From contig JAQWSU010000026.1 of the NCBI GenBank assembly GCA_029243025.1, forward strand, positions 1-64,000: 64,000 bases of DNA, in the 5' to 3' direction. The notes under the pieces were generated by a model. It was not told the origin of the DNA. It worked only from the letters and a program-made list of their open reading frames with translations, and searched no databases. The position numbers and the translations under genes were made by a program. Of this stretch, positions 38,303 through 48,000 are shown piece after piece (within the stretch, counting starts at the first letter, position 1; every line of letters begins with the position of its first letter). The stretch comes from Pirellulaceae bacterium. GTDB taxonomy: Bacteria > Planctomycetota > Planctomycetia > Pirellulales > Pirellulaceae.

Positions 38303-38825
38303 GGCTTTGTCTCCCGATAATTAGCTCGCGATTGATGGCGGCCACGGCGATTTGGAGGCTGCCGAACAGACCATCAACGACATCTGTCCGACAGGCGGGC
38401 GGAGAAATCGGATTTTTTTATTTCCCGGGGCGACCGAATGGATTGGGAGAAATAGAGCAGCGTTAAGCGGAGTAAACCAATTTGGTGCCAGCCGCTATGC
38501 TGGCGACTAAAAACGGTCCCTCGTTCAATCCGCTCCGCCTGATGATGCCAACTGACAGCTGCCTTGGCAGCTGGAAACGAATGAGGCAGATCAATCACGA
38601 ACGTTGTCACCAGTCCGAATTGTCGCCTTCCGTAAGGCAGAAATGCCCAATGATGCTTGTTGACCGATTTCCTCGAACCCTCGCCGAGACAACCCACGGA
38701 AGTTCCAGACGACACAAAGAAAGCTTGATGCGCCGCATTCGATGTCTGGCGATGGATCCACCAGTGGCACCAATCCAAACGATCAGCCAACTTTTCTTTT
38801 CGTTGGGGAACGAATCAGAACGCGC
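38303..38825. other. Intergenic region
   Basis: This gap lies between two genes on the minus strand and holds the GEVED gene's promoter region. A short palindrome CAGCTGCC-TT-GGCAGCTG is present near 38556-38573, with no T-run. No gene was recognised. Confidence 0.4.
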
Positions 38826-40988
38826 TCATTCACCCGGCTGATAGCTGCGGACAGCGTGAGCCTTCACATCCTCTGGATAGAACCAAGCCGGCTTCATTTT
38901 CCGTTCTGAGAAAAGTTTCGCCTGATCGAAAAAGTGGGGAGACTTTCGATCGGAACTCTGACCAAACTGGGTTGCCGTAACGGCTTCGACGCGCTCACCG
39001 AACGTGACGGCACCCACATAAGAGGTGCCGACGACCGCGTAACGCCGTGGCCGCAAAAATCGAATACTGGGCGTTGAGTAGACGGTGTAAATAATTCCCA
39101 AGGGGCCTGGAGCCCCGCTACATGGCAGGCTGGGCAGGAAACGATTGAAGCCCGCCGCCGCGCCAACCACATCATGCCGTTTCGTCATTCGTTGTATTCG
39201 GTGCACATCCCCCCAAGGAACGCGCCAATCGCCATGAATCTTTTTCAATTCTTCCGCTGCTGAAACTAAGGCGTCCAATCGACTCAAACGATTCTGCCGA
39301 TACTCTTTTTTGAGTGTTTCTGCAGGATACCCCTCCCCATAAAGTTGCATGTACCAAGCCACGCATAGAGTGGTAGCAGTCGAGTCATCTTCAGAACGAC
39401 AATCCCAATCGAGCAAATGCTTTAAAAAGGGACGAACTCGCTCAGCTCGCTGCCGATCAACTTTTTGCAACCGCTCCAAATCTCGTTGAAATTTTGGCAA
39501 TTCGGTCATCGGCCAATACATCGTGGTATCGAACGCCAATTCCTGCAATCGCTTAAAAGAGAGATTATCGGTTTGACGCAACAGATACCGAGACATCTTG
39601 GCACGACGCGTATCGTGATTGTCATCCTCCATCATGTAATCCGGAAAATCTCCTCGTTGAGGATTCCCGTCGTCGGTGGTTGTGTAAGGCGTTGAATTAC
39701 AATTTTGAACGTATCCGGTTGACGGATTAAAAACTTGGGGCAGATCATCAAAACGATGAATCCCCTGCCATTCCGTACGTGGATCACTGCCGTCCACAGG
39801 CTGGGTCCAATCAAAACTGGGATCGCGGATCGGAATCGAGCCGTTGTAAACGTAGAAAATGTTACCGGCCTGATCGGCATACGCGATGTTGAACATTGGA
39901 ATCGCACAAATACTCGCTGCCTCGCGCCATTCGGCAAAGTTCCTCGCCCGGATCATCTCAAACGCTTGAGATGGTCGCCGAACATCGAAAAGTCCCGCGA
40001 TACGCACCGCTAACCAAGTCGAATCATTTTCGCGACGTACGAGCGGGCCCTGATGGGTCTTTCTCAAATGCAACGTACGCTCCTCAAACGTTCCATCCGT
40101 TTTCCGAACTCGCACGGTATCCGTCCAGGCAATCGCATCACGGGTTCCATCGCCATACGCATACTGCAGCGGGCGTTTCGGGTCCGGAAACGTCACTCGA
40201 TAAGAATCGGCAATATCCGGTTCGTTGACTGTGTAGGTCCAACCCAATCTACCGTTGTGCCCCTTGTTGGGGATCGGACTGCCAAAGAAACCAGCGCCAG
40301 AGAAATTCACCCCTTCATCGCTATAAATATGAGCTTCGTAGTACTGTCCCCAGCCGTACCACGGCTGGTGTGGATTGATTAACAACATTGCCTGACCATT
40401 GGCTGTCTTCGTTGGTCCGATTGCCCATTGGTTAGAACCAATGGCAGCATGGGCCGCTTCGGCAAACGTATCCGCCTTGGGGCGACCGACATGGGAACGT
40501 CCATAGACAAAGCTCAGCAACACATGGCGATCCATCGCCAACACATGCCAAGGCTCGAACCGATGAATTAATCTCGATTTTTCCTCAGGGTGTTGCGACA
40601 AATAATCATTGATCCCAGCCGCATACGCGACCAGATTCGCCTTCATTTCTGGCGGGAACTGCTTCAGATCTTCTTTCGACCGCCGGACAACCTCGAAACT
40701 ACGGTTGAGTACATCATTGCTTAGTCCCGACTCACCTACAATTTCAGCGTATCGCCCCACTGCACGAATACAGTTATCTTCCACCTGCCAGAAATAGTCC
40801 TCCGCCTGCGCGTAGCCCATCCCGTACGTCATGGCAGCATTCGTTTTTCCATGAATATGAGGCACTCCCCACTCGTCGCGATGAATCGTCACCTCTGTCG
40901 CCAGTGGTGACATGGCTTGCGCATTCCCCAACAACCCTTCGATGATAAAAACTACAATCAGTGGAAACCAAGGATTCAACCGCGCCAT
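38826..40988 (-). CDS. Penicillin acylase-family Ntn hydrolase
   Basis: I choose ATG 40988 over 41042 because it follows AGGAA and gives a signal peptide (MARLNPWFPLIVVFIIEGLL). The 720-residue protein has the acylase S45 layout: an alpha chain, then the self-cleavage site GSNQWAIG with the likely nucleophile S185, then the beta chain with NPHQPW. Relatives hydrolyse penicillins, acyl-homoserine lactones, or fatty-acyl amides in the periplasm, so quorum-signal cleavage is possible but unproven. It lies alone between two gaps. Confidence 0.9.
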   Translation of the reverse strand: MARLNPWFPLIVVFIIEGLLGNAQAMSPLATEVTIHRDEWGVPHIHGKTNAAMTYGMGYAQAEDYFWQVEDNCIRAVGRYAEIVGESGLSNDVLNRSFEVVRRSKEDLKQFPPEMKANLVAYAAGINDYLSQHPEEKSRLIHRFEPWHVLAMDRHVLLSFVYGRSHVGRPKADTFAEAAHAAIGSNQWAIGPTKTANGQAMLLINPHQPWYGWGQYYEAHIYSDEGVNFSGAGFFGSPIPNKGHNGRLGWTYTVNEPDIADSYRVTFPDPKRPLQYAYGDGTRDAIAWTDTVRVRKTDGTFEERTLHLRKTHQGPLVRRENDSTWLAVRIAGLFDVRRPSQAFEMIRARNFAEWREAASICAIPMFNIAYADQAGNIFYVYNGSIPIRDPSFDWTQPVDGSDPRTEWQGIHRFDDLPQVFNPSTGYVQNCNSTPYTTTDDGNPQRGDFPDYMMEDDNHDTRRAKMSRYLLRQTDNLSFKRLQELAFDTTMYWPMTELPKFQRDLERLQKVDRQRAERVRPFLKHLLDWDCRSEDDSTATTLCVAWYMQLYGEGYPAETLKKEYRQNRLSRLDALVSAAEELKKIHGDWRVPWGDVHRIQRMTKRHDVVGAAAGFNRFLPSLPCSGAPGPLGIIYTVYSTPSIRFLRPRRYAVVGTSYVGAVTFGERVEAVTATQFGQSSDRKSPHFFDQAKLFSERKMKPAWFYPEDVKAHAVRSYQPGE

Positions 40989-41617
40989 CAGAAACTGTTC
41001 CTTTAGGGATACCCGGGGCAAAAGCGTATTCGTGCTCACCATGTTGCTAGAATCATAGGATGATTCACTTTCGCAGAGGAGCCAAGTGGTAAGATCCGAT
41101 TATTTTGAGAGTCAGCAAGAAACTTTTACTCAAGAACCTCTTTCCCTCAGATTGGCTAGTGGCAATCCTTTTGACGTGACCCTGTCAGGCGAGCGAATGC
41201 GCGCTAAATTCGTGAACAATTGCTCGATCTGGTCAGGCCCAAGAAGAGATCCTTGAAACGTGACTCAAGCGCCCCAACCGCTGACGTGCGTTGGAGCTTC
41301 GAGGCGCCTTCGCTCCCGTCTTCCCCTCTAAAAAACGTAAAACCGTTCTCAGGAAAAATCACGAAAGATCCGGCGGGAATACGGTGAGACCCAAAAATGG
41401 AATTGGCGCGAAGCAAAAGATCGCTCCAGCGATCGTTCCCTGAAATCCTAACAGAGCGTTCAACTCGAATGGCGACGCCAGGATCGCAAACGAAAAAAGC
41501 TTCACACAACAATTTCCCGCAGCTTCGGCCGACCAGCCTTCAAGCGATGAAGAGCAGATTCGCAGACATTTCCCTTTGCACCTGGCGACCGCCACATTGG
41601 CTCAATCTAAACAGCTG
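40989..41617. other. Intergenic region
   Basis: No gene with a recognisable motif was found on either strand. Frames here are short and overlapping. It separates the acylase gene from the kinase-fusion gene, both on the minus strand. Confidence 0.4.
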
Positions 41618-44600
41618 TCAGTTTTTCGAAGAGCCGAAAATATCGTCCAACCATTCATCAAATAACTTGACGACGCTTTCCTTTTCAGGCAGGTGATAAG
41701 CCGGAAAGACCTCATGCTGCTTAACTTTACTGCCAAGATCTTTAAAAAGAGGCAGTTGGGATGTCGCATGTGAAAAAATTTCGTCATGCAAACCGTTGAT
41801 CATCAGGACCGGTTGTTTGACATGAGGGGCAAACTGATACTCGTGGATTTCGGGACGCTTCTCGTGCCATTTCGAATAACCACCGCCAAGCAATATCCCT
41901 GTAGCCACTCGCTGATCAACCGCAAGGACAGCAACCGATCTCAAGGCGCCAGCGCTCAGTCCGAATAGCGAAATTTTATGTGGGTGAACATCATCGCGAG
42001 TCAGCAGATAATCAACGGTTCGCGATATTTCTTGAGCCACATAGATCCAATCATTCCGAGCGGAGATCGGCGAGTTACGAAATGCCCTGGCAAGCATCTC
42101 ATTCGACCATCGTTCAAAGGTACCTCGATAAACGGGAAAACATACAATCCGTCCTGCGGAGGCAAATTCATGGGAATAGTTAAACAGCAGTTTCCTTCCC
42201 ATTTGAAAAGCGCCACCCGAATTCCAACACCCGATTCCCGGCACCCCAATGACTACTTCGCCAGGAGTTTTCAAATCGCGTGGTACCAGAAGATGAAGTG
42301 GCAACCGCTCTTCGCCAAAGGGCCCATCAACTTCAACGATTTCGTGACGATATTTGTCATTCGCACCATCGGAGCTTTCCGTATCGTGGATCACGACATT
42401 GAGCGGTTGTTCGCGATCGTAGTTATACCATTCCTTCAGATCCGAGAACGGCATCCGCTCTACACGATCTAAAACTTTCGCGACCTTGGGAACCAACAAT
42501 CGGGATAAATCATCCCGTTCGAGTTTTTCAAGGTAGATCGCGCATCGAAATCCGTCTCCCTCGTCGCGTTGCCAAGGTGAAGCAATTCTTGGCGTGTAAA
42601 AGTTGTAGTCCGGATCACTGTAGGATCCACCTAGCAAGGCATGATTTCCTTCGGCATCGCCGTTCCAACACCATTCTCTCACGTTACCGTACATGTCGTA
42701 CGCGTCAAAGCACCCGATCCCCTTATACTGTCCAACCTCAGCAGTCCCATTTCCGCCATAGTTCGACAACTTCGCAGCGATACCGGGTTGATCGCAAAAG
42801 GAAGCTCGCCTCCAGTGGGCAAATGTAGGTAAACTCTTGCCACGAAATTTTGCGTAAGCATTCGCTTCGTACCAACTCACTCCCTCCACCGGATAACTTT
42901 CCTTTCCGGTAGGAAAGCGACCATGCTTCCAAGTTGCTGGACCATGCACGCCCGTCGTATCAACAAACTGCTGACAGGCTGACTTCCAAGTAATCTCAAC
43001 ACCCACCAGATCATAGGAGATGTCCGACCAGTATTCGGCTTTTTCATAACCACCAGCATCGACAAATTCTTGATACTGCGAATTCGTAACTTCATATTGA
43101 TCAATGAGAAAATCGTTACGAATTGGGTGAGCGTCGCCCCCACTCGTTATCGACCTCGTAATCCGCACCATTCCTGGGACGCTCTCACTCAGTGATTGCC
43201 AGTCTCGCGTAGAGAAGTTACGCAACCCGACGGGAAACTTCATTTGGGTTTCCTTGGGCACATAACTTTCGTGCTCGAATCGGAGTCGAACGTCACCAAT
43301 CGGAACCTCCAAATTCACGAACGGAGCAACTCCCAAAAACTCCCATTCGTCATCGCGGGCGAGTGCATCACGTGCCCAGACGGTGGTCCCTTGTGGCAAA
43401 CGGGTGCAAGAGACCGTCGTGGTGAGCGACGCCCATTGCTCTTGGAACCCCATATCGGTTCCAAGTAAGCCCTGGACCCGTCGTGCTTCTCGAAAAGCAC
43501 GAACCGGCAAACGTTTTTGTCGTAGCGATCGGATTTGGGGCTGAACAACACGCCTCGCGACCTCTTGCCGATCCGCTCGAACGCGCAGGTCATCCAAAGC
43601 CGCCTGGGCTGCCGATACTTGATCGCGACTCTCGAGCGCCGATCGTGTCAGAACGCCCATGTACAGAAAGCCTAGCAAAAAACAGGTTGCAACACCCCCG
43701 ACCGCGACGATTGACCGATTGCGTCGACAAAATCGGTTTACCTTCACCCTTAGCGAAGGTCGTCGCGCCAAAATCGGGCGGTCCGCAAGATGCAACTGAA
43801 TGTCCTTACATAAATCGGAGGTCGTTTGATAACGATCGGCTGGATCTTTCGACAGGACCTTCAGAGTGATCCAATCAAGGTCTCGGCGTATACGACCGGA
43901 CAACAACGCAATACTTTCCCCGCGCGCCGCGGCCCGTTCCAAACAGTCATTTCCGGTCGAAACCATCTGGCTAGGTTTCCGCGGTTCCTGCTCGCAGATT
44001 ACCTCAAGCACTTCTTGCAAGCTTTTCGACTTCTCGAGTTCTTTCGAAAAGGGGCGCTTTCCACAGAGCAGCTCGTAGAGCACCACGCCTAAAGAATAAA
44101 TATCACTCCGAGTATCCAAGTCATCCGATGCAAGCATAACCTGCTCAGGACTCATGTAAGCCAATGTTCCAAACATAGAAAGGGCCGTAACATCCGTTTC
44201 CGTCTTTTCATCGTTTAAATCATCCCAGGTCTTTTTCGCAATTCCAAAGTCAATGATTTTCGGTACGGCCTCATGATCACAGTCAGCAACCAAAATGTTT
44301 GACGGCTTCAGATCCCGGTGAATAATTCCCTTATAATGTGCGTGTTGGCACCCTTGGCAAACTTGTACAAACAACTCCAATCGCTCAGATATCGTTAACT
44401 GTCGGTCATCGCAATACTGGGTGATTGGAATACCGCGAACCAAATCCATCACAAAATAAGGCTGGCCATTTTTCGCTGTCCCTGCATCCAGTACTTTGGC
44501 AATGTTGGGATGATCCATTCGCGCCAGAGTTTTCTGTTCATCCTTAAATCTCGCAACGGTGCCGGGATTAGTTTTGTCATAACGGAGAAGCTTGAGCGCC

Positions 44601-44953
44601 GCAGAACGTTTGATCGGATGATTTTGATTAACCAGGTACACAACCCCCATCCCACCCTCACCGATTTTCCTCACAATTCGGTAAGGCCCCACCTCTTCCA
44701 AGGGTGGCTCTTCTCTCGTTCTCAAATTTTGCAACAACTCTACCGCGTTAGGCCGTTCCCCCCACAAATCATCTTGATTTTCCAGAAAACCGTCACAGTC
44801 TGCTTGCACATTGAGTAAGGACATAACTCGGTCGTACAGCGAATTATCACCTTGGCACACCTGCTTGAGATATGCCTTGCGCTCGTCTGTTGATTCAATC
44901 ATCACAGCGCAGCGAAAGATCTCTTCCTCACTTAACCTGTGCGACGAAGACAT
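41618..44953 (-). CDS. Ser/Thr kinase - FGE-sulfatase domain - alpha/beta hydrolase fusion
   Basis: This 1111-residue protein joins three enzymatic folds. Residues about 80-400 are a protein kinase (IGEGGMGVVY, HRDLKPSN, DFG, MSPEQ). A membrane helix follows (VAVGGVATCFLLGFLYM, about 435), then a coiled-coil stretch and a PEGA-like beta segment. Next is an FGE-sulfatase/SUMF1-type domain (about 600-810; DQYEVTNSQYQEFV, PVEGVSWYEANAYA, MYGNVREW). Last is an alpha/beta hydrolase (about 870-1105) with Ser in GLSAG, Asp in GLHDEIF and His in AYHLP. The FGE and hydrolase parts should lie outside the cytoplasm. An ECF sigma gene lies 115 bases upstream in the same direction. Confidence 0.9.
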   Translation of the reverse strand: MSSSHRLSEEEIFRCAVMIESTDERKAYLKQVCQGDNSLYDRVMSLLNVQADCDGFLENQDDLWGERPNAVELLQNLRTREEPPLEEVGPYRIVRKIGEGGMGVVYLVNQNHPIKRSAALKLLRYDKTNPGTVARFKDEQKTLARMDHPNIAKVLDAGTAKNGQPYFVMDLVRGIPITQYCDDRQLTISERLELFVQVCQGCQHAHYKGIIHRDLKPSNILVADCDHEAVPKIIDFGIAKKTWDDLNDEKTETDVTALSMFGTLAYMSPEQVMLASDDLDTRSDIYSLGVVLYELLCGKRPFSKELEKSKSLQEVLEVICEQEPRKPSQMVSTGNDCLERAAARGESIALLSGRIRRDLDWITLKVLSKDPADRYQTTSDLCKDIQLHLADRPILARRPSLRVKVNRFCRRNRSIVAVGGVATCFLLGFLYMGVLTRSALESRDQVSAAQAALDDLRVRADRQEVARRVVQPQIRSLRQKRLPVRAFREARRVQGLLGTDMGFQEQWASLTTTVSCTRLPQGTTVWARDALARDDEWEFLGVAPFVNLEVPIGDVRLRFEHESYVPKETQMKFPVGLRNFSTRDWQSLSESVPGMVRITRSITSGGDAHPIRNDFLIDQYEVTNSQYQEFVDAGGYEKAEYWSDISYDLVGVEITWKSACQQFVDTTGVHGPATWKHGRFPTGKESYPVEGVSWYEANAYAKFRGKSLPTFAHWRRASFCDQPGIAAKLSNYGGNGTAEVGQYKGIGCFDAYDMYGNVREWCWNGDAEGNHALLGGSYSDPDYNFYTPRIASPWQRDEGDGFRCAIYLEKLERDDLSRLLVPKVAKVLDRVERMPFSDLKEWYNYDREQPLNVVIHDTESSDGANDKYRHEIVEVDGPFGEERLPLHLLVPRDLKTPGEVVIGVPGIGCWNSGGAFQMGRKLLFNYSHEFASAGRIVCFPVYRGTFERWSNEMLARAFRNSPISARNDWIYVAQEISRTVDYLLTRDDVHPHKISLFGLSAGALRSVAVLAVDQRVATGILLGGGYSKWHEKRPEIHEYQFAPHVKQPVLMINGLHDEIFSHATSQLPLFKDLGSKVKQHEVFPAYHLPEKESVVKLFDEWLDDIFGSSKN

Positions 44954-45068
44954 GAATTACCCTTTTTAAAACCAGAGGTCAGAACGGACCCGAAGAATGC
45001 GATAAGCGGTCGTAAAATCCCAGTCTGATTTGAAAAACAACAGAAAAGATTTTAAAACCGAACTCACT

Positions 45069-45674
45069 TCATTTGGCGGATTTATCCATTTCAAGTTTCA
45101 GCCAGGAACGCGCGTATTTCCAATCCAAATCAGCGGTGGATGTAGAAATCCCCAGGAAATGGGAGGCTTCTTGATTCGTCAAGCCAAGAAAGAATCGCAA
45201 TTCAACTAGCTTTACCTTGCGAGGATGCTCAACCGCAAGCCGATCCAGTGCTTCATTAAGGCCGAGAACATCAAACGATTGATTGACGTCCTGACCGCCA
45301 ATTTGATCGATGTCCATCCCATGCATAGCCTTGTAGCGGCCACCGCGTCGGAGAGTTTTTTTTTGCCGAGCCCGTTCCACCAAAATGCGTCTCATGGCCA
45401 TGGCCGCTGCCCCAAAGAAATGCGGTAAGCCATTCCAATCCGCGTCAGGATCCTTTTGTGTGAGTCGTAGATAGGCCTCGTGAACGAGCGCGGTCGCTTG
45501 CAGAGTTTGACCGACTGACTCTCGAGCCAGTTTTTTCTCGGCTAATTTTCGCAATTGACCGTAAACGAGAGGCAAAATGTCTTCTGCTTTGGATGCGTCG
45601 TCGATCCGGGCAAAACTTACACCACAGTCTGCATTGCGATTCTCCGGGTCCGGAGCTTCAATTGTTCTAATCAT
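45069..45674 (-). CDS. ECF43-like sigma factor beside a kinase
   Basis: This 201-residue protein belongs to the Sigma70_ECF type (ILPLVYGQLRKLAE, ATALVHEAYLRL, FFGAAAMAMRRILVERAR) with a region 4 helix-turn-helix (LTNQEASHFLGISTSTAD). The acidic DAED-like motif of ordinary ECF factors is absent; in its place is QTLQATALVHEAYLRL with Thr at 57 and 61. In ECF43-type factors such as EcfP of Vibrio parahaemolyticus, phosphorylation of a Thr at this point by a partner kinase activates the sigma factor. The next gene downstream, 115 bases on, is a kinase. Phosphorylation here is inference. Confidence 0.87.
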   Translation of the reverse strand: MIRTIEAPDPENRNADCGVSFARIDDASKAEDILPLVYGQLRKLAEKKLARESVGQTLQATALVHEAYLRLTQKDPDADWNGLPHFFGAAAMAMRRILVERARQKKTLRRGGRYKAMHGMDIDQIGGQDVNQSFDVLGLNEALDRLAVEHPRKVKLVELRFFLGLTNQEASHFLGISTSTADLDWKYARSWLKLEMDKSAK

Positions 45675-46038
45675 GGCAACTCTCGATGATTCTCGATACG
45701 TCGGCGTTGCGCCATTTGCATCTAACCCAATGCTCTCGCTAACTAACTTTTCAATTCACCGCATGCATGCCATCGGCTGCTTATCGCGTTAAAATAACGA
45801 GACGATCGAACAGTATACAACTGTCCGACTACCGTGTGCCATCGAAACAAAGCGAAATCACTCCATTTTTTGGCGGCCCCCTCGAAGTCCGGCGCACAAC
45901 TGTTCACCGTTTTTTTACCGCCCCCAGCTAAAGCCCGTAATTCCCACCGTCAGCCTGCCAGCGCAAGCGCGGTTCAATATGTCTTTTTGCTGTGCAAAGC
46001 CCAGGGTGGCAATCGCACCAGCTGAGCAACCGCAACTA
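45675..46038. other. Intergenic region between divergent sigma gene and PEP-CTERM remnant
   Basis: It carries the promoter region of the ECF gene and an unreadable upstream stretch before the PEP-CTERM fragment. No intact gene was seen. Confidence 0.4.
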
Positions 46039-46378
46039 ATCGATTCGCTATTGGGAAAATGCGGGACCCTGCCTGCCAACTCTGATCGGTGAATGGAGGC
46101 GGTGGTACTACACGATCGGCGACAAGACGGTCAGCCACGTCGACGTTTCCGCGTTTAACAGAGACTTCGTCTTCGGTAGCGAAGGCGAAGTCCTTGTGTT
46201 CACCGGTATCAGTGGTGAAAGCTTCACGCGATGCGGTCAGCCGACCACGGGCGATCCTCCTCGTGCTCGGATTAACGGCATCGAAGTTTCGACCGTCCTC
46301 GTTCCCGAGCCCACCAGCCTGGTCCTGGTCGGCATGGGGCTGATGGCATTCTTCGGATTCCGTCGACGCCAGAAGTAG
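46039..46378 (+). pseudogene. Remnant of a PEP-CTERM protein gene
   Basis: An open stretch from an in-frame stop near 46036 to a stop at 46376 has no good start codon. Its product includes DFVFGSEGEVLVFTG and ends in VPEPTSLVLVGMGLMAFFGFRRRQK, a complete PEP-CTERM signal. Only the last 110 or so residues remain, so it is probably the tail of a lost gene. A strong terminator follows at 46402. Confidence 0.65.
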
Positions 46379-46401
46379 TCCGATTGAAAACGATTGGAAA
46401 C

Positions 46402-46434
46402 CGGTCAATCCCAGCTGGGGTTGGCCGTTTTTTT
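46402..46434 (+). terminator. Rho-independent terminator
   Basis: CGGTCAATCCC (46402-46412) pairs with GGGGTTGGCCG (46417-46427), with two G-U wobble pairs and a 4-base loop, followed by seven T. It ends the PEP-CTERM remnant and is one of the clearest terminators in the window. Confidence 0.88.
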
Positions 46435-46551
46435 GGCGCTCTACCCTGTTTCTTCCGTTCCTGTGGAAATCCTCCGCTTTGCATCGGGCAATATCAATGC
46501 GTTTGTCGCATTAGGCGAGGGGGATTTGGGCGGTTTCTGTGAGACGGTCCC

Positions 46552-47817
46552 ATGAAACGTAAAACAATTTTAACAAAAAATCAGGAAAGGAAAGCCACCG
46601 TGAATAGCGTGCACGTAGGTTCACATTTCAAAGTTCTTGTTTTTTGCATTTTTTTGTGTTTCGCACCATCCGTTTTGGCTAACGTCGTTGCTGATTCCGT
46701 TGCCGATTGGACGGAAACAGGCACCCAAGGTGAAAACGGTTGGACTTACGGTTATTACGAACCACCAACGAAAACCATCAGAGCGGAGATTCCTCACCCT
46801 GATGCGGTTTACCATCCTGATGATTTTCAGGCCTTTGTCGAAGGGCGTTGGGGAGACACCGTGTATACTCATGCTGCTAATGAACAAATTACTGTGGTTT
46901 CCGGTGTCTGGGGGCACAAGAGTGAGCGGAATCCACATCCTCCCCAAACCTTTGTCACGAAGCATGGTGGCCACCCGCAGTTTCCCAGTTGGTCAAACGG
47001 TCAATCCGAACCCGAGCACAAATTGCAGTATGCAATACGTCGTTGGGAATCCGACGTGAGCGGTAATGCTACGATCACGTACAATCACTCCAAAATTCAA
47101 ACGGAGTGCGGTAACGGTTCAACGGTGATCCTTTACCACAATGGTACTGTACTCGGGTCGAACACGATCACTTCTTACGATCGCACCGGCGTCGACGATT
47201 CCGTCTCGGTATCGCTTGCAGAGGGTGACTTCGTTGATCTTGCTTTGTCGGGTTTCGGATCCAAAGTTAAACCGAACGGCCGTGATATTGACGAAAGGCA
47301 ATGGTGGTTGTCTAGTTGTGACTACTCAAATTTTGGAATGTCCATTGAACTCGCTGCTGCTGTAACTTCTGGTGACTACAACAGTGATGGCGTCGTTAAT
47401 GTTGCTGACATCAATTTGCAAGCAGAGGCAATCGCAGATACTGCTCCTGATCTTGCTACTTACGATGAAAACAGCGACGGTGTTGTTGACATTGCTGACC
47501 GAAAGATCCTCGTCGGTGATCACCTGAATACTTGGATGGGCGATGCTGATCTCAGCGGTCAGTTCGACACCACTGATCTGGTAGTTGTCTTCGCCGTTGG
47601 CAAGTACGAGACGGACGCTTCGGCAGGTTGGGAAGAGGGCGACTGGGATGGAGATGGTAGCTTTTTGACTGGTGACTTGGTCGCCGCATTCGCGGATGGT
47701 GGCTATGAAGTTGGTCCGAAGGCAGCGGTTGCAACTGTGCCCGAGCCGTCCGGCATCGTTCTGGCTGTTATCAGCTTGATTGGCCTCTTCGGTATCAGTC
47801 GCCGTCGCCATTGCTAA
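46552..47817 (+). CDS. Secreted dockerin and PEP-CTERM protein
   Basis: This protein of up to 421 residues has a signal peptide (FKVLVFCIFLCFAPSVLA), a beta-sandwich (about 50-265) with Trp-rich segments, dockerin loops (DYNSDGVVNVAD, DENSDGVVDIAD, DADLSGQFDTTD, DWDGDGSFLTGD) and a PEP-CTERM tail (TVPEPSGIVLAVISLIGLFGI). Two starts are possible: ATG 46552, or GTG near 46600 with AGGAAAGG upstream, which gives a shorter signal peptide. It lies between two strong terminators (46402 and 47847), so it is probably a single-gene transcript. Confidence 0.88.
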   Translation: MKRKTILTKNQERKATVNSVHVGSHFKVLVFCIFLCFAPSVLANVVADSVADWTETGTQGENGWTYGYYEPPTKTIRAEIPHPDAVYHPDDFQAFVEGRWGDTVYTHAANEQITVVSGVWGHKSERNPHPPQTFVTKHGGHPQFPSWSNGQSEPEHKLQYAIRRWESDVSGNATITYNHSKIQTECGNGSTVILYHNGTVLGSNTITSYDRTGVDDSVSVSLAEGDFVDLALSGFGSKVKPNGRDIDERQWWLSSCDYSNFGMSIELAAAVTSGDYNSDGVVNVADINLQAEAIADTAPDLATYDENSDGVVDIADRKILVGDHLNTWMGDADLSGQFDTTDLVVVFAVGKYETDASAGWEEGDWDGDGSFLTGDLVAAFADGGYEVGPKAAVATVPEPSGIVLAVISLIGLFGISRRRHC

Positions 47818-47846
47818 TTCCGCTTTCGCTTCGAGGATGAAACTTA

Positions 47847-47881
47847 AACGGCCTCTCGAATCATCGAGAAGCCGTTTTTTT
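47847..47881 (+). terminator. Rho-independent terminator
   Basis: AACGGCCTCTCGA (47847-47859) pairs with TCGAGAAGCCGTT (47864-47876) with one mismatch and a 4-base loop, and is followed by a run of T to 47881. It lies 30 bases after the dockerin/PEP-CTERM gene. Confidence 0.9.
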
Positions 47882-48000
47882 GGGCGATTGTGGCACGGAG
47901 CTCAAGAATGGGTGGAATAGGGGACCTGCGAAATCCGATTCACGTCAGGTGAATTTTGCTGAGACGCTGACCCGGTCAGGATCGTGTCGAATGAGACCGA

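Noticed and set aside
38556-38573. Palindrome CAGCTGCC-TT-GGCAGCTG
   Set aside because: An 8-bp palindrome without a T-run, 250 bases from the nearest gene end; it may be chance and no function can be supported.
38374-38790. 138-residue minus-strand frame between the GEVED and acylase genes
   Set aside because: No family motif and no ribosome site; composition looks like a non-coding shadow.
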